NCBI RefSeq assembly: GCF_000239815.1
Contig: NZ_CAFK01000058.1
Span: forward strand, 1 to 62,194
DNA length: 62,194 nt
Direction: 5' to 3'
DNA from: Bradyrhizobium sp. STM 3843
Lineage (GTDB): Bacteria > Pseudomonadota > Alphaproteobacteria > Rhizobiales > Xanthobacteraceae
Part shown: positions 38,975-50,087 of the stretch, piece by piece
Position numbering within the stretch: position 1 is the stretch's first letter
Layout: every line of letters begins with the position of its first letter
Translations under genes and position numbers: made by a program
The notes under the pieces: generated by a model
Told to the model about the DNA's origin: nothing
The model's database searches: none
What the model saw: the letters and a program-made list of their open reading frames with translations, nothing else

Positions 38975-38984
38975 CAGGTCACGC

Positions 38985-41054
38985 TCACTCCGCTGCCACG
39001 AGCACGCGCCCTGAGGCGAGGCGGGAACATTCCGCCATCACCGCCGAAGCACGCGCGATCGGGTTGGTGAGATAGAAGTCTTCGAACGGCGGCTTGAACG
39101 GCGCCTTCTCCAGGCTGCCGCCCTTGCCCGCCAGAGCCTTGAGGTCGCCGATCGCGCCGGGCGCGATCTGGTCGAGGCGCTGAAGATGCGGCACGGCCTT
39201 GAAGATCGCGGCGCGCAGAGCCGCCAGCGAGTCATAAGGAAGTTTCTTGCCCAGCACGTCCGACAGCGCGCGGATGATCGCCCAGTCCTCGCGCGCCTCA
39301 CCCGGGGGGAACGACGCGCGGCCCGTCATCTGCACGCGCCCCTCGGTGTTGACATAGATGCCGGACTTCTCGGTGTACGCCGCCCCCGGCAGGATCACGT
39401 CGGCACGATGCGCGCCGCGGTCGCCATGGGTACCGATATAGACCGTGAACACGCCCTCGGGCACCTCGACCTCGTCGGCCCCGAGCAGGAACAGGACGTC
39501 CATGGTGCCGAACGTCGTCATCTGCGCGGCGGTCAAACCGGTACCGACGAAGCCGATGTCGAGCGCGCCGACCCGCGACGCCGTGTCATGCAGCACGGCA
39601 AAACCGTTCCAGTCGTCCCTGACGCCGTTGGCGTCGAGCGCGAGCTTGGCCGCCAGCGACAGGATCGCCGCGCCATCGTGACGCGCGGCCGCACCGGCGC
39701 CGACCAATACGATCGGGTTCTTGGCACCCTTGAAAACAGACGCGAAGGAGTGTTTGCCGGCGGCAAGATCGCTCAGGGAATCCGTACCGGCGCCGATATG
39801 CTCGTAAGGATAGGTGAGATCGGCACGCGGGCCGACCAGGCCGACCTTGAGCTGGCCTGACCGCCAGCGCTTGCGGATGCGCGCGTTCAAGACCGCGGCC
39901 TCCCGGCGCGGATTGGCCCCGACGATCAGGATCGCGTCGGCCTGCTCGATGCCAGCGATGGTCGGGTTGAACAGATACGATGCGCGGCCAGCCTTCGGAT
40001 CGAAGCTGTCGCCACCCTGCACCGCGACGTTGGTCGAGCCGAGCTTGGCGAGCAGCTCCTTCAGCGCGAACATCTCTTCGACCGCGGCGAGATCGCCGGC
40101 GATGGCGCCGATCCGCTTGCCGTCGATGCGGCCAAGCTTCGTGGCAATGGCCTTGAACGCCTCCGGCCAGGACGCCGCGCGCAGCTTGCCGCCCTCGCGG
40201 ACATAGGGGCGGTCGAGCCGCTGCGTGCGCAGGCCGTCGACGATATGGCGGGCCTTGTCGGAGATCCATTCCTCGTTCACGGCATCATTGATGCGCGGCA
40301 GGATGCGCATGACTTCGCGACCACGGGTATCGACCCGGATCGCCGACCCGAGCCCGTCCATCACATCGATGGATTGGGTCTTGCCGAGCTCCCAGGGGCG
40401 CGCGGTGAAGGCATAGGGCTTCGAGGTCAGCGCGCCCACCGGGCAGATGTCGACCAGATTGCCCTGCAGCTCGGAGCTCAGCGCCTGCTCCAGATAGGTC
40501 GTGATCTCCATGTCCTCGCCACGGCCGATCGCGCCCATTTCCGGCACGCCGCAGACCTCCGCCGAGAAGCGGACGCAGCGCGTGCACTGGATGCAGCGGT
40601 TCATCGAGGTCTTGACCAGCGCGCCGAGATATTTGTCCTCGACCGCGCGCTTGTTCTCAGCGAAGCGGCTGGTGTCGACACCATAGCCCATCGCCTGGTC
40701 CTGCAGGTCGCATTCGCCGCCCTGGTCGCAGATCGGGCAGTCCAGCGGATGGTTGATCAGCAGGAATTCCATCACGCCTTCGCGTGCCCTCTTCACCATC
40801 GGCGACCGGGTCGAGATCTCCGGCGGCTCGCCCTTCGGGCCCGGACGGCAGTCGCGCACACCCCAGGCGCAGCTGGCAACCGGCTTCGGGCCGCCCTTCA
40901 CTTCGACCAGGCACATCCGGCAATTGCCGGCGATCGACAGCCGCTCATGGTAGCAGAAGCGCGGGATTTCAGCGCCGGCCGCCTCGCACGCCTGGAGCAG
41001 CGTGTACTCCGGCGGAACATCGATCTCTTTGCCGTCGATGATGATTTTGGTCAT
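38985..41054 (-). CDS. nuoG: NADH-quinone oxidoreductase subunit G
   Basis: The 689-residue subunit carries the N1b, N4 and N5 clusters. The N-terminal ferredoxin-like domain has [35 protein letters not shown] and [16 protein letters not shown] provide the [4Fe-4S] ligands. The C-terminal two-thirds is molybdopterin-oxidoreductase-like but without an active site, as in other complex I. It is peripheral, on the cytoplasmic side. Confidence 0.95.
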   Translation of the reverse strand: MTKIIIDGKEIDVPPEYTLLQACEAAGAEIPRFCYHERLSIAGNCRMCLVEVKGGPKPVASCAWGVRDCRPGPKGEPPEISTRSPMVKRAREGVMEFLLINHPLDCPICDQGGECDLQDQAMGYGVDTSRFAENKRAVEDKYLGALVKTSMNRCIQCTRCVRFSAEVCGVPEMGAIGRGEDMEITTYLEQALSSELQGNLVDICPVGALTSKPYAFTARPWELGKTQSIDVMDGLGSAIRVDTRGREVMRILPRINDAVNEEWISDKARHIVDGLRTQRLDRPYVREGGKLRAASWPEAFKAIATKLGRIDGKRIGAIAGDLAAVEEMFALKELLAKLGSTNVAVQGGDSFDPKAGRASYLFNPTIAGIEQADAILIVGANPRREAAVLNARIRKRWRSGQLKVGLVGPRADLTYPYEHIGAGTDSLSDLAAGKHSFASVFKGAKNPIVLVGAGAAARHDGAAILSLAAKLALDANGVRDDWNGFAVLHDTASRVGALDIGFVGTGLTAAQMTTFGTMDVLFLLGADEVEVPEGVFTVYIGTHGDRGAHRADVILPGAAYTEKSGIYVNTEGRVQMTGRASFPPGEAREDWAIIRALSDVLGKKLPYDSLAALRAAIFKAVPHLQRLDQIAPGAIGDLKALAGKGGSLEKAPFKPPFEDFYLTNPIARASAVMAECSRLASGRVLVAAE

Positions 41055-41147
41055 CGCCTCACATCTCTCTCAATGCGTACGCACGTCGAGCGCCCAATCG
41101 GCGCGACGCGCGCATGAATGTTCTGGTGTCGGATGGCGCGCCATCCC

Positions 41148-42473
41148 CTACTCCGCCGCAACCATCTGCACGGGATCGCGCACGCCGATGTCGTCGATAT
41201 CAGCCTTGTGCGAATACTGGTCGATCCGCGCCTCGATCTCGTGCCGGAAATGCGCAATCAGGCCCTGGATCGGCCAGGCCGCAGCATCGCCGAGCGCACA
41301 GATCGTATGGCCCTCGATCTGCTTGGTGACCTCGAGCAGCATGTCGATCTCGCGCTTGTGGGCGCGGCCCTCGGCCATGCGGGTCAGCACCCGCCACATC
41401 CATCCCGTACCCTCACGGCACGGCGTGCACTGGCCGCAGCTCTCATGCTTGTAGAAATACGAGATGCGCGCGATCGCCCGGATCAGGTCGGTCGACTTGT
41501 CCATCACGATGACGGCCGCGGTGCCGAGGCCCGAGCGCAGCTTGCCCAGGCTGTCAAAGTCCATCGGCGTGTCGATGATCTGCTCGGCCGGCACCATGCG
41601 GACCGAGGAGCCGCCGGGGATCACCGCCTTCAGATTGTCCCAGCCGCCGCGGATGCCGCCGCAATGCCTCTCGATCAGCTCGCGGAACGGAATGCCCATC
41701 GCCTCTTCGACGTTGCAGGGCCGCTCGACATGGCCGGAGATGCAGAACAGCTTGGTGCCGACATTGTTGGGACGGCCGATGCCGGCGAACCAGGCGGCGC
41801 CGCGCCGCAGGATGGCCGGGGCTACCGCGATCGACTCGACATTGTTCACCGTTGTCGGGCAACCATACAGGCCGACATTGGCCGGGAATGGCGGTTTCAG
41901 CCGCGGTTGGCCCTTCTTGCCCTCCAGGCTCTCCAGCAGCGCCGTCTCCTCGCCGCAGATATAGGCGCCGGCGCCGTGGGCGACGTAGAGGTCGAACGGC
42001 CAGCCGTGAATGTTATTCTTGCCGATCAGGTTGGCCTCATAGGCCTGGTCGATCGCCGCCTGCAGGTGCTCGCGCTCGCGGATGAATTCGCCGCGCACAT
42101 AGATGTAGCAGGCATGCGCGCCCATCGCGAAGCTCGCGAGCAGACAGCCTTCGACCAGATGATGCGGATCATGCCGCATGATCTCGCGGTCCTTGCAGGT
42201 GCCCGGCTCGGACTCGTCGGCATTGACGACGAGGTAGCTCGGCCGGCCGTCGGTCGATTCCTTCGGCATGAAGGACCATTTCAGCCCGGTCGGGAAGCCG
42301 GCGCCGCCGCGCCCTCGCAGGCCCGATGCCTTCATCTCGCTCAGGATCCAGTCGCGTCCCTTGTCGATCAGCGCCTTGGTGCCGTCCCAGCTGCCGCGGC
42401 GGCGTGCGCCTTCGAGGCCCCAATCGTGCAGGCCGTAGAGGTTGGTGAAGATGCGGTCCTTGTCGTCGAGCAT
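41148..42473 (-). CDS. nuoF: NADH-quinone oxidoreductase subunit F
   Basis: The 441-residue subunit binds NADH, FMN and cluster N3. [16 protein letters not shown] binds NADH/FMN, and [16 protein letters not shown] supplies cluster cysteines. I chose ATG 42473 ([14 protein letters not shown]), the family start; the longer reading to 42590 covers the neighbouring small gene. It is the electron-entry subunit. Confidence 0.95.
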   Translation of the reverse strand: MLDDKDRIFTNLYGLHDWGLEGARRRGSWDGTKALIDKGRDWILSEMKASGLRGRGGAGFPTGLKWSFMPKESTDGRPSYLVVNADESEPGTCKDREIMRHDPHHLVEGCLLASFAMGAHACYIYVRGEFIREREHLQAAIDQAYEANLIGKNNIHGWPFDLYVAHGAGAYICGEETALLESLEGKKGQPRLKPPFPANVGLYGCPTTVNNVESIAVAPAILRRGAAWFAGIGRPNNVGTKLFCISGHVERPCNVEEAMGIPFRELIERHCGGIRGGWDNLKAVIPGGSSVRMVPAEQIIDTPMDFDSLGKLRSGLGTAAVIVMDKSTDLIRAIARISYFYKHESCGQCTPCREGTGWMWRVLTRMAEGRAHKREIDMLLEVTKQIEGHTICALGDAAAWPIQGLIAHFRHEIEARIDQYSHKADIDDIGVRDPVQMVAAE

Positions 42474-42495
42474 GGTCAGACTGCTTCCTCGCGTA

Positions 42496-42660
42496 TCAAC
42501 GGTTGGACTGCATGTAGGCGAGGCCGGCGGCGCAGCCACCGAACACCACCGCCCACAACAGGCTGGTTTCAAGCGACGCGTTGAGCGCAAAGCGCTGCAA
42601 CACGAACATGAAGACGGCGGCGGCCGCCGTGTGCAGGACGATGGTGCGCCAGCTCTTCAT
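42496..42660 (-). CDS. 54-residue membrane protein inside the nuo operon
   Basis: The small frame starts [19 protein letters not shown] at 42660 and ends GLAYMQSNR. It has two hydrophobic stretches (about 7-22 and 31-48), so probably two helices. It lies 44 bases after nuoE and 22 before nuoF, in the operon direction, where no complex I subunit is known. It may be a lineage-specific assembly factor or accessory subunit; that is inference from place and size. Confidence 0.65.
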   Translation of the reverse strand: MKSWRTIVLHTAAAAVFMFVLQRFALNASLETSLLWAVVFGGCAAGLAYMQSNR

Positions 42661-42704
42661 CGCGCGCCTCCCTGCCCCGGCCGGGCCTGATGTCGGAAGA
42701 CGGC

Positions 42705-43316
42705 TCATGTCGTCTCCTTCAACGTGGTCGGACCACCCAACGGCGCGGAGAACTGGCGACCGTTCTGCGGTCCTGGCTTGGGCGGATTGCCGGTGGCGAA
42801 GCCGTCCAGCACCTTGCCGAAGCTCTCCGGCGTCAGGTCTTCGTAGGTGTCCTTCCAGACCTGCACCATCGGCGCGTTCACGCAGGCGCCGAGGCACTCG
42901 ACCTCCTCCCAGCTGAAATCACCGTCCTTGGAGAGATGGAAGGGGTCGTGATGGATGCGATGCTTGCAGACTTCGATCAGCTCTTCGGCGCCGCGCAGCC
43001 GGCACGGCGTGGTGCCGCAGACCTGCACATGCGCCTTCTTGCCGACCGGCTGCAGCTGGAACATCGTGTAGAAGGTCGCGATCTCCAGCATGCGGATATA
43101 GGGCATCTGCAGCATGTCGGCGACGGCGCGGATCGCCGCTTCCGAGACCCAGCCCTCGTTCTGTTCCTGGGCCCGCCACAGGATCGCAATCGCGGCCGAC
43201 GCCTGCCGGCCTTCCGGATATTTCGCGATCTGGGCCTTGGCGAAGGCAAGGTTCTCGTCCGTGAACGCGAAGCTCGCGGGCTGCAATTCCTTGGGGGCAA
43301 GACGGCGGACAGACAT
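42705..43316 (-). CDS. nuoE: NADH-quinone oxidoreductase subunit E
   Basis: The 203-residue subunit has a thioredoxin-like fold holding [2Fe-2S] cluster N1a. The ligands are in [14 protein letters not shown] and [15 protein letters not shown]. Its proline- and glycine-rich tail ([20 protein letters not shown]) is common in alphaproteobacterial NuoE. It is separated from nuoD by an FkbM-type methyltransferase gene. Confidence 0.94.
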   Translation of the reverse strand: MSVRRLAPKELQPASFAFTDENLAFAKAQIAKYPEGRQASAAIAILWRAQEQNEGWVSEAAIRAVADMLQMPYIRMLEIATFYTMFQLQPVGKKAHVQVCGTTPCRLRGAEELIEVCKHRIHHDPFHLSKDGDFSWEEVECLGACVNAPMVQVWKDTYEDLTPESFGKVLDGFATGNPPKPGPQNGRQFSAPLGGPTTLKETT

Positions 43317-43330
43317 GGTTCTTCAGTCTT

Positions 43331-44290
43331 TCATTGCATGCGGCGCGTGCCACCGGCATTGAGCGCATCGATGCGGTCCTGCCAGAAGGCGCTCGCGGTG
43401 CCGAAAACGTTGTAGCCGACGTGGGTGGAGACCTTGATGCGGTCGAGGATCGAGAGCTCCTTCACGGTCTCGAGCCGGCCGCTCGCGGGGTCATAGACGA
43501 TCAGTTGCAGCGGGGTCTGATCGAGGATGTAGCGCGAAACCGTATGGTTGCGATCATGGCCGTGCTCCTCGCACAGGATCATGCTGTCGGTCGCAAGCAG
43601 CCGAGTGCCGCCCTTGATCGCCTCGACCTCGACGCCTTCGACGTCGAGCTTGATCAGATACTTGCCGGATGCAGCGATCTTGCCGTCGTCGATCAGGTCA
43701 TCGAGCGCGATGACCGGTACCTGCTCTCCGCCCTCGACACTGCCCGCGATGCTGAACGCTTCGTGCTTGGTCCCGGTGAGATTGGCGGTGCCGCGCACAG
43801 CGCCGATCGCGCACTGCATCACCTCGAAGCGGTCGTTATTGATGCCGGCGTTGTTGGCGAGCTTGGCAAAGTTCTGCGACGACGGCTCGATCGCGATCAC
43901 TCGATGCGCGCCGAACGGCGCGCTCGACACCAGGACCGACCAATAGCCGTAGTTGGCGCCGCAATCGATGAAGGTGTAGTCGACGTCGACCGCACCCAGA
44001 AACAACAGCTCGAGCTCGTCCTCGTAAGTGTAGGCGCGGTTGAGCAGCTTGCTCCAATAGCCGTCACCATAGGGAAACGCGAACACCGCATCCGTGTTGA
44101 GCTTGATGGCGATGTCGCGCCGCGGCAGCGTCTTACGCAGCAGGTTGGCGCAGTGATTGTAGCCGCGATGCGAGAAATGCGAGGAAATCTTCGAGCCGGT
44201 CGCCAACGCCAACGCAGCCGTGCGCTCCCACAGGTTCGCTCCTTCGAGCGCCCCCGATGCACGGTCGAACTGGATCGGCGCAAGCCCCAT
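43331..44290 (-). CDS. FkbM family methyltransferase inside the nuo operon
   Basis: The 319-residue protein has a class I SAM-binding fold. FIDCGANYGYWSVLV is motif I and VIAIEPSSQNFAKLANNA is motif II. The FkbM-type KYLIKLDVEGVEVEAIKGG follows. FkbM proteins are O-methyltransferases of sugars, polyketides or lipids. The gene overlaps the nuoD stop by one base (TGATG) and precedes nuoE by 14 bases, so it is co-translated with complex I subunits. No link between this family and complex I is established. It could modify a subunit or lipid, or simply be a passenger. Codon use looks similar to its neighbours. Confidence 0.86.
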   Translation of the reverse strand: MGLAPIQFDRASGALEGANLWERTAALALATGSKISSHFSHRGYNHCANLLRKTLPRRDIAIKLNTDAVFAFPYGDGYWSKLLNRAYTYEDELELLFLGAVDVDYTFIDCGANYGYWSVLVSSAPFGAHRVIAIEPSSQNFAKLANNAGINNDRFEVMQCAIGAVRGTANLTGTKHEAFSIAGSVEGGEQVPVIALDDLIDDGKIAASGKYLIKLDVEGVEVEAIKGGTRLLATDSMILCEEHGHDRNHTVSRYILDQTPLQLIVYDPASGRLETVKELSILDRIKVSTHVGYNVFGTASAFWQDRIDALNAGGTRRMQ

Positions 44291-45486
44291 CAGCGATCGA
44301 CCTCCCCGAACACGATGTCGAGCGAGCCGAGAATGGCCGAGACGTCGGCCAGCAGATGGCCGCGGCAGATGAAATCCATCGATTGCAGATGCGCAAAGCC
44401 CGGCGCACGGATCTTACACTTGTACGGCTTGTTGCTGCCGTCCGAGACCAGGAACACACCAAACTCACCCTTCGGCGCTTCGACTGCGACGTAGACCTCG
44501 CCGGCCGGCACGTGCACGCCTTCGGTGTAGAGCTTGAAGTGATGGATCAGCGCTTCCATCGAACGCTTCATCTCGCCGCGGCGCGGCGGCGAAATCTTGT
44601 TATCGGTGATCATCACCGGCCCCTGCCCGTCCGGCGCGCGCAGCTTGGCGATGCACTGCTTCATGATGCGCACGGACTGCCGCATCTCTTCCATGCGGAT
44701 CAGATAGCGGTCGTAGCAGTCGCCGTTCTTGCCGATCGGGATGTCGAATTCCATCTCGGCATAGCAATCATAGGGCTGCGCCTTGCGCAGGTCCCAGGCC
44801 GCGCCCGAGCCGCGCACCATCACGCCGGAGAAGCCCCAGGCCCACGCGTCCTGCAGCGTCACCACGCCGATATCGACGTTGCGCTGCTTGAAGATGCGGT
44901 TCGCGGTCAACAGCCGGTCGAGATCGTCGACCACCTTCAGGAAGGGGTCGCACCAGGTTTCGATATCGTCGATCAGCTTCGACGGCAGGTCCTGATGCAC
45001 GCCACCGACGCGGAAGTAATTGGCGTGCATGCGCGAGCCCGAGGCGCGCTCATAGAACACCATCAGCTTCTCGCGCTCTTCGAAACCCCACAAGGGAGGC
45101 GTCAGCGCGCCGACGTCCATTGCCTGCGTCGTGACGTTGAGCAGGTGAGATAGGATGCGGCCGATCTCGCAGTAGAGCACGCGGATCAACTGGCCGCGCC
45201 GCGGCACCTCGATGCCGAGCAGCTTCTCAGCCGCAAGGCAGAAGGCGTGCTCCTGATTCATCGGGGCGACGTAGTCGAGCCGATCGAAATAAGGGGTCGC
45301 CTGCATATAGGTCTTGGCCTCGATCAGCTTCTCGGTGCCACGATGCAGCAGCCCGATATGCGGATCGACGCGCTCGACCACCTCGCCGTCGAGCTCGAGC
45401 ACGAGGCGCAGCACGCCGTGCGCCGCCGGATGCTGCGGGCCGAAATTGATGGTGAAGTTGCGGAGTGCGGGGCTTTGCTCGTTCAT
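44290..45486 (-). CDS. nuoD: NADH-quinone oxidoreductase subunit D
   Basis: The 398-residue subunit forms the quinone site with NuoB. It starts at 45486 ([24 protein letters not shown]), where the HPAAHG loop is the conserved quinone-site histidine loop. Other text includes [12 protein letters not shown] and the C-terminal [13 protein letters not shown]. An ATG 15 bases earlier is possible but lacks family support. Confidence 0.96.
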   Translation of the reverse strand: MNEQSPALRNFTINFGPQHPAAHGVLRLVLELDGEVVERVDPHIGLLHRGTEKLIEAKTYMQATPYFDRLDYVAPMNQEHAFCLAAEKLLGIEVPRRGQLIRVLYCEIGRILSHLLNVTTQAMDVGALTPPLWGFEEREKLMVFYERASGSRMHANYFRVGGVHQDLPSKLIDDIETWCDPFLKVVDDLDRLLTANRIFKQRNVDIGVVTLQDAWAWGFSGVMVRGSGAAWDLRKAQPYDCYAEMEFDIPIGKNGDCYDRYLIRMEEMRQSVRIMKQCIAKLRAPDGQGPVMITDNKISPPRRGEMKRSMEALIHHFKLYTEGVHVPAGEVYVAVEAPKGEFGVFLVSDGSNKPYKCKIRAPGFAHLQSMDFICRGHLLADVSAILGSLDIVFGEVDR

Positions 45487-45501
45487 GCTCGGACCTCCCA
45501 C

Positions 45502-46107
45502 TCACTTGTTCGCCTTCTCGTCGCCGGGCAGCGGATAGTCCGCGCCTTCCCAGGGCGACAAGAAATCGAACTTGCGGAATTCCTGGTTGAGCCGGACGGG
45601 CTCGTAGATCACCCGCTTCTCGGCGTCGTCGTATCGCACCTCGACGAAGCCGGTGAGCGGAAAGTCCTTGCGCAGCGGATGGCCGTCGAAGCCGTAGTCC
45701 GTCAGCAGCCGTCGCATGTCGGGATGACCGGTGAAGATCACGCCATAGAGGTCGTAGGTCTCCCGCTCAAACCAGTCGGCCCCCGGAAACACCTCGATGA
45801 TCGAGGGCACCTGGGTCGTCTCGTCGGCCTCGGCCTTCAGCCGGATGCGCGTGTTCAGTGTCGGCGACAGCAGGTGATAGACGACATCGAAGCGCTTCCC
45901 GCGGTCGGGATAGTCGACGGCCGTGATATCCGTGAAGTTGATGAAGCGGCAGGCGGGATCGTCGCGCAGATATTTCACGACCTCGACGATCCGGCTCGGC
46001 TCAACATGGACCGTGAGCTGATTGAAGGCCACCGAATGTCCCGTCGCCGCGCCGGGAAGCGCGCCAACGATCGTCTGCCCAAGGGCGTCGAGCTTGCCGT
46101 CGTCCAT
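45502..46107 (-). CDS. nuoC: NADH-quinone oxidoreductase subunit C
   Basis: The 201-residue peripheral subunit has the 30-kDa-subunit signature [39 protein letters not shown] chose ATG 46107 ([13 protein letters not shown]); upstream frame lies in nuoB. It is separate from nuoD, unlike the fused NuoCD of E. coli. Confidence 0.95.
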   Translation of the reverse strand: MDDGKLDALGQTIVGALPGAATGHSVAFNQLTVHVEPSRIVEVVKYLRDDPACRFINFTDITAVDYPDRGKRFDVVYHLLSPTLNTRIRLKAEADETTQVPSIIEVFPGADWFERETYDLYGVIFTGHPDMRRLLTDYGFDGHPLRKDFPLTGFVEVRYDDAEKRVIYEPVRLNQEFRKFDFLSPWEGADYPLPGDEKANK

Positions 46108-46118
46108 TCGAAAAACCT

Positions 46119-46709
46119 TCAGCGTTCGATCGTGCCGGTGCGCCGGATCTTCTTCTGCAGCAGCAGAACACCGTAGAGCAGCGCTTCCGCGGTCGGCGGG
46201 CAGCCGGGCACGTAGATATCGATAGGAACGATGCGATCGCAGCCGCGGACCACCGAATAGGAATAATGGTAGTAGCCGCCGCCATTGGCGCACGAGCCCA
46301 TCGAGATGACGTAGCGCGGCTCGGGCATCTGGTCGTAGACCTTGCGCAGCGCCGGCGCCATCTTGTTGGTCAGAGTACCTGCGACGATCATCACGTCTGA
46401 CTGGCGCGGCGAAGCGCGCGGCGCAAAGCCGAAGCGCTCCACATCATACCGCGGCATCGAGACCTGCATCATCTCGACCGCGCAGCAGGCCAAGCCGAAC
46501 GTCATCCACATCAGCGAGCCGGTGCGGGCCCAGGTGATGAGGTCGTCAGCGGCAGCGACGAAAAATCCCTTGTCCGACAGCTCGTGGTTGACCTCGAGGA
46601 AATACGGGTCGTTGGCGCCGATCGGCTTGCCGGTCGCGGGATCGAGAATGCCCCTCGGAGCCGGAGCGATCGCCGGCCCGGTTCCGGGCGTGGTCGGGCT
46701 CAATCCCAT
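46119..46709 (-). CDS. nuoB: NADH-quinone oxidoreductase subunit B
   Basis: The 196-residue subunit binds the terminal cluster N2. Ligand cysteines lie in [23 protein letters not shown] and [17 protein letters not shown]. The N-terminal 35 residues are Pro/Ala-rich. It overlaps the end of nuoA by 10 bases. Confidence 0.95.
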   Translation of the reverse strand: MGLSPTTPGTGPAIAPAPRGILDPATGKPIGANDPYFLEVNHELSDKGFFVAAADDLITWARTGSLMWMTFGLACCAVEMMQVSMPRYDVERFGFAPRASPRQSDVMIVAGTLTNKMAPALRKVYDQMPEPRYVISMGSCANGGGYYHYSYSVVRGCDRIVPIDIYVPGCPPTAEALLYGVLLLQKKIRRTGTIER

Positions 46710-47065
46710 TCAAGCGCGCCTTTCTTCCATTCGTAGGCAAACCCGACTGTCAGCACGGCCAGGAACACCAGCATCGACCAGAAGCCGGCCGCGCCGAGCT
46801 TGCCGAACGCCACCGCCCACGGAAACAGGAACGCCACTTCCAGGTCGAAGATGATGAAAAGGATGGCAACCAGGTAGAAGCGAACGTCGAACTTCATCCG
46901 GGCGTCATCAAACGCATTGAAGCCGCACTCATAAGCCGACAGCTTCTCGGGGTCCGGCTGCTGGTAGGCGACCAGGAAGGGGGCGATCAAGAGCGCCAAC
47001 CCGATCAAGGTTGCGACACCGATAAACACCACAAGAGGAAGATAATTCTGGAGAATGCCGGTCAT
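46700..47065 (-). CDS. nuoA: NADH-quinone oxidoreductase subunit A
   Basis: The 121-residue protein has three helices and the conserved loop [20 protein letters not shown], part of the quinone-chamber gating region. It ends [10 protein letters not shown]. It is the first gene of the operon; its promoter must lie within 47066-47400, but no clear hexamers were picked out. Confidence 0.94.
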   Translation of the reverse strand: MTGILQNYLPLVVFIGVATLIGLALLIAPFLVAYQQPDPEKLSAYECGFNAFDDARMKFDVRFYLVAILFIIFDLEVAFLFPWAVAFGKLGAAGFWSMLVFLAVLTVGFAYEWKKGALEWD

Positions 47066-47514
47066 CGGCGTGACTTTCTTCTGCGGTTTTCGGGACCGGG
47101 CCGCAGACTCGTTGCATTGGAATTGTTCTGAGCCTTAGCGCAGCGCACTAAGCCGCGCAAGACAAGCTATCTTGACGCCGTCAGCCCTCCCCACATTGCG
47201 GTCCGCCCGACACACCTTGGCCCTGCGCATACGACAGAGCCGGATTGCGCCTGCATCCGACCTGCGTCGCATGCTGCGCCAGCAGTCCCCCCGCCACGGT
47301 CGGATCTGAGCAATGACAAAGCGAGCGGCGGCGTCATCACCCTCGAGGCGCCTGCGCTTTTGGCGATAGGTCCGCGAGCTCGCGCGCAACCAGAACCAGG
47401 TCGCCTTGGCCACCCCCTCGCCTCTGTCCGCAATCTAGGAATTGATTCGTCTCAACACAAACCGCGAGATCATGAGCTTTTCTCCATGTCACGCGCTTCG
47501 ATCGATGGACGTCT
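47066..47514. other. 449-base region upstream of nuoA
   Basis: No gene is recognised. It should hold the nuoA promoter, reading leftwards. The frames seen here lack starts, family motifs and consistent codon use. A decayed pstB fragment begins at its right edge. Confidence 0.5.
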
Positions 47515-47872
47515 TGGACGTCTATCCTACTTGGTGCAGCCGCCCCGCCGAGGCCCGCTGCCGAGGGCGAGGTCCCGGTCAGCGGCATGGCCCGTACCGT
47601 CGCGGTCCGATCCGAGGTGCTGCTCTTGGGCGAGCCCTGCGCGCCGCGCCGATCCGATCTCGTCCGCCAAGATCGGCAGACCATCGTCGAGCTCCGGCAG
47701 GATCATGCGACCGTCATCGTGACCTACAATCCGCAGCAGGCGGTGCGCGTCTCCGGCTTTGGCGGCTTCAATGTATCCGGGCGAGATGCTGGAATTCGGA
47801 ACTGTCCAGGACGACGTCCAGCCCCCGAAGGAGGCGCGCACGGAGCGCGTCATCACCGTCGGCTTGGCTGAT
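47515..47872 (+). pseudogene. Decayed phosphate-transporter ATPase (pstB-like) fragment
   Basis: Translation from 47587 gives ARTVAVRSEVLLLGEPC and then IVELRQDHATVIVTYNPQQ, matching the Walker B to H-loop part of PstB. A one-base shift near 47770 restores the rest: MYPGEMLEFG and then EARTERVITVGL, equal to the PstB C-terminus. Upstream, the remains of LSGGQQQR are scrambled. The Walker B aspartate is glycine and the H-loop histidine is tyrosine, so no activity is possible. About 110 residues of a 250-residue protein remain. Confidence 0.72.
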
Positions 47873-48020
47873 CGGCAGCCCGGCACCTCCAGCCCGATTG
47901 AAGTTAGGAATATTGCAACCGAACGAAACCATTTCGAGGAAGCGAAGAAACCGGTTCGAAACAAACACCGATTAATGGTGCAGGCAACCAAATGGCGCTC
48001 TGAGACGCCGGGAGGCTGAG

Positions 48021-48221
48021 ATGAACCACACATTCCATTCTGCCGATCGTGCGACCCACCTGAAGATCCTGGTGGTGGCGCTGGTGGCGGGTATCGCGGT
48101 GGCCGCTTTTGGGATCGCCGCCCGCTCTTCTGTTGACGACAGCCAGACCGCATCCGCCCGCGTGGTCAAAGCCGGCAAGCCGGTCGTCGTCACCAGTTCC
48201 GACACCCCGATGGTCCGCTGA
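48021..48221 (+). CDS. 66-residue single-pass membrane protein
   Basis: It starts MNHTFHSADRATHLKILVVA behind GGGAGGCTGAG. One helix (VVALVAGIAVAAFGIAA) follows a short cytoplasmic head, then a soluble tail ending DTPMVR. A strong terminator follows. I recall very similar short proteins in many Bradyrhizobium genomes, often in several copies; function is unknown. Confidence 0.8.
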   Translation: MNHTFHSADRATHLKILVVALVAGIAVAAFGIAARSSVDDSQTASARVVKAGKPVVVTSSDTPMVR

Positions 48222-48253
48222 GTCCTCCTGGCATACGGCATCAGCCCAGCCGC

Positions 48254-48280
48254 GGCCGCCCCCTTGGGCGGCCTTTTTTT
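48254..48280 (+). terminator. Intrinsic terminator after the 66-residue gene
   Basis: GGCCGCCC and GGGCGGCC form a perfect 8-bp stem with a CCTT loop, followed by seven T residues. Confidence 0.88.
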
Positions 48281-48395
48281 GTGTCTGACAGACCGGAGGT
48301 GCTGAACACAGTGGAACGCGCCAAAGGGCGCGCCAAGCAGCGTGCGCGCCCGAACCGGCCGCTATCGAGGATGGAATGTTAAGCCATTGAAAACA

Positions 48396-48472
<77 letters not shown>

Positions 48473-48732
48473 GCGATCGCGAAAACCCGCGGAGAGCCGG
48501 GACTTAAAGGGGCCAACTTTCGAAGTCAAGGACAATGAGATGCCCTGTGGGAAGTCGGTCTGTCCCCCTCGCCGGGCTCGAATGCCCGCACCGGACCCAG
48601 GGCCACCCGACCCGTCCAAGCGGGCCCAGCCGGCCGCAGTCCTTCAGCCACAAAGCCGGTTCCGGTCTAACCTGCCGGGCGTGCGTCTGTTATACCGTCG
48701 GCCCAGCTTCACCCCATTCCGCCGTGGCCAGC

Positions 48733-49989
48733 ATGCTCAAATCTCCCCTCGCCTTCACCCATACCGTCACCGAGCGTTTCCTGCGCTATGTCGTGATCGA
48801 CACCCAGTCCGACCCGAACTCGCCGACATGCCCGTCCACTGAAAAGCAGAAGGACCTCGGGCGCGTGCTCGCCGCCGAACTGCAGGCGATGGGGCTCACC
48901 GACGCACATCTTGACCAGCACGGCTATGTCTACGCGACGATTCCCGCCACCACCGACAAGCGCGTGCCGGTCATCTGCTTCTGCTCGCACATGGACACGT
49001 CGCCGGACTGCACCGGCGCCAACGTCAAGCCGCAGGTCGTGCGCAACTACCAGGGCGGCGACATCGTGCTGCCGGGCGATCCCACCCAGGTGATCCGCGC
49101 CGCCGACCATCCGGCCCTCAAGGATCAGATCGGCAGCGATATCATCACGACCGACGGCACCACGCTGCTCGGGGCTGACAACAAGGCCGGCGTCGCCGAG
49201 ATCATGGATGCGGCGCAGTTTCTGGTGAACAATCCGCAGATCAAGCACGGCACCATCAAAATCCTGTTCACGCCGGACGAGGAGATCGGCCGTGGCGTGG
49301 AGAAGGCCGACCTGAAGAAGCTCGGGGCCGATTTCGGCTACACGATGGACGGCGAGACCGCCGGTCACATCGAGGACGAGACCTTCTCTGCGGATGGCGC
49401 CAGCATCACGATCACCGGCGTCAGCGCTCATCCCGGCTTCGCCAAGGGCAGGATGGAGCATGCGATCAAGATCGCCGCAGCGATTGTCGAGCGCCTGCCG
49501 AAGGACACCTGCTCGCCCGAGACGACCGAAGGCAAGGAAGGCTTCCTGCATCCGGTGGGCATCTCCGGCGCGCTCGAACAGGCGCGGCTCGATTTCATCG
49601 TGCGCGACTTCTCCGAAGCGGGCCTGAAGCAGAAGGAGGCGTTGCTCGAAGCGATCGTCAAGGACGTGATGAAGGGCTACCCGCGCTCCAGCTATCGCAT
49701 GGAGATCAAACAACAGTATCGCAACATGAAAGAGGTGATCGATCGCCATCCGGCGATCGTCACTTACGCCGAAGATGCGATCCGGCGCGCCGGCCTGGAG
49801 CCGGTCAGGACCTCGATCCGCGGCGGCACCGACGGTTCACGGCTGTCCTTCATGGGACTGCCCTGCCCCAACATCTTCGCCGGCGAGCACGCCTTCCACT
49901 CGCGCCAGGAATGGGTCAGCGTGCAGGACATGGAGAAGGCGGTGCAGACCATCGTGCATCTGGCGATGATCTGGGAGGAGCGGGCCTGA
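48733..49989 (+). CDS. pepT: Peptidase T (tripeptide aminopeptidase)
   Basis: The 418-residue M20-family enzyme releases N-terminal residues from tripeptides in the cytoplasm. Zinc-binding and catalytic motifs are FCSHMDTSPD, GADNKAGVAEI, TPDEEIGRG, TMDGETAG and FAGEHAFHSRQEWV. I chose ATG 48733 (MLKSPLAFTHTVTERFLRYV), the family start; the longer frame upstream overlaps the region before the gene without similarity. It stands alone in its operon apart from the small gene downstream. Confidence 0.94.
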   Translation: MLKSPLAFTHTVTERFLRYVVIDTQSDPNSPTCPSTEKQKDLGRVLAAELQAMGLTDAHLDQHGYVYATIPATTDKRVPVICFCSHMDTSPDCTGANVKPQVVRNYQGGDIVLPGDPTQVIRAADHPALKDQIGSDIITTDGTTLLGADNKAGVAEIMDAAQFLVNNPQIKHGTIKILFTPDEEIGRGVEKADLKKLGADFGYTMDGETAGHIEDETFSADGASITITGVSAHPGFAKGRMEHAIKIAAAIVERLPKDTCSPETTEGKEGFLHPVGISGALEQARLDFIVRDFSEAGLKQKEALLEAIVKDVMKGYPRSSYRMEIKQQYRNMKEVIDRHPAIVTYAEDAIRRAGLEPVRTSIRGGTDGSRLSFMGLPCPNIFAGEHAFHSRQEWVSVQDMEKAVQTIVHLAMIWEERA

Positions 49990-50087
49990 CATCAGGCCGC
50001 ACCGGCAGGCCGGCGCCGTGGGCCCTCTCGCAACCGGAACCATTCACGTCGTGGCATCGTTTCCGCAAGCAACGAGTGGAGGACACG

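Noticed and set aside
47168..47440. Further pst gene remains upstream of the pstB fragment
   Set aside because: No frame there gives recognisable PstA or PstB text.
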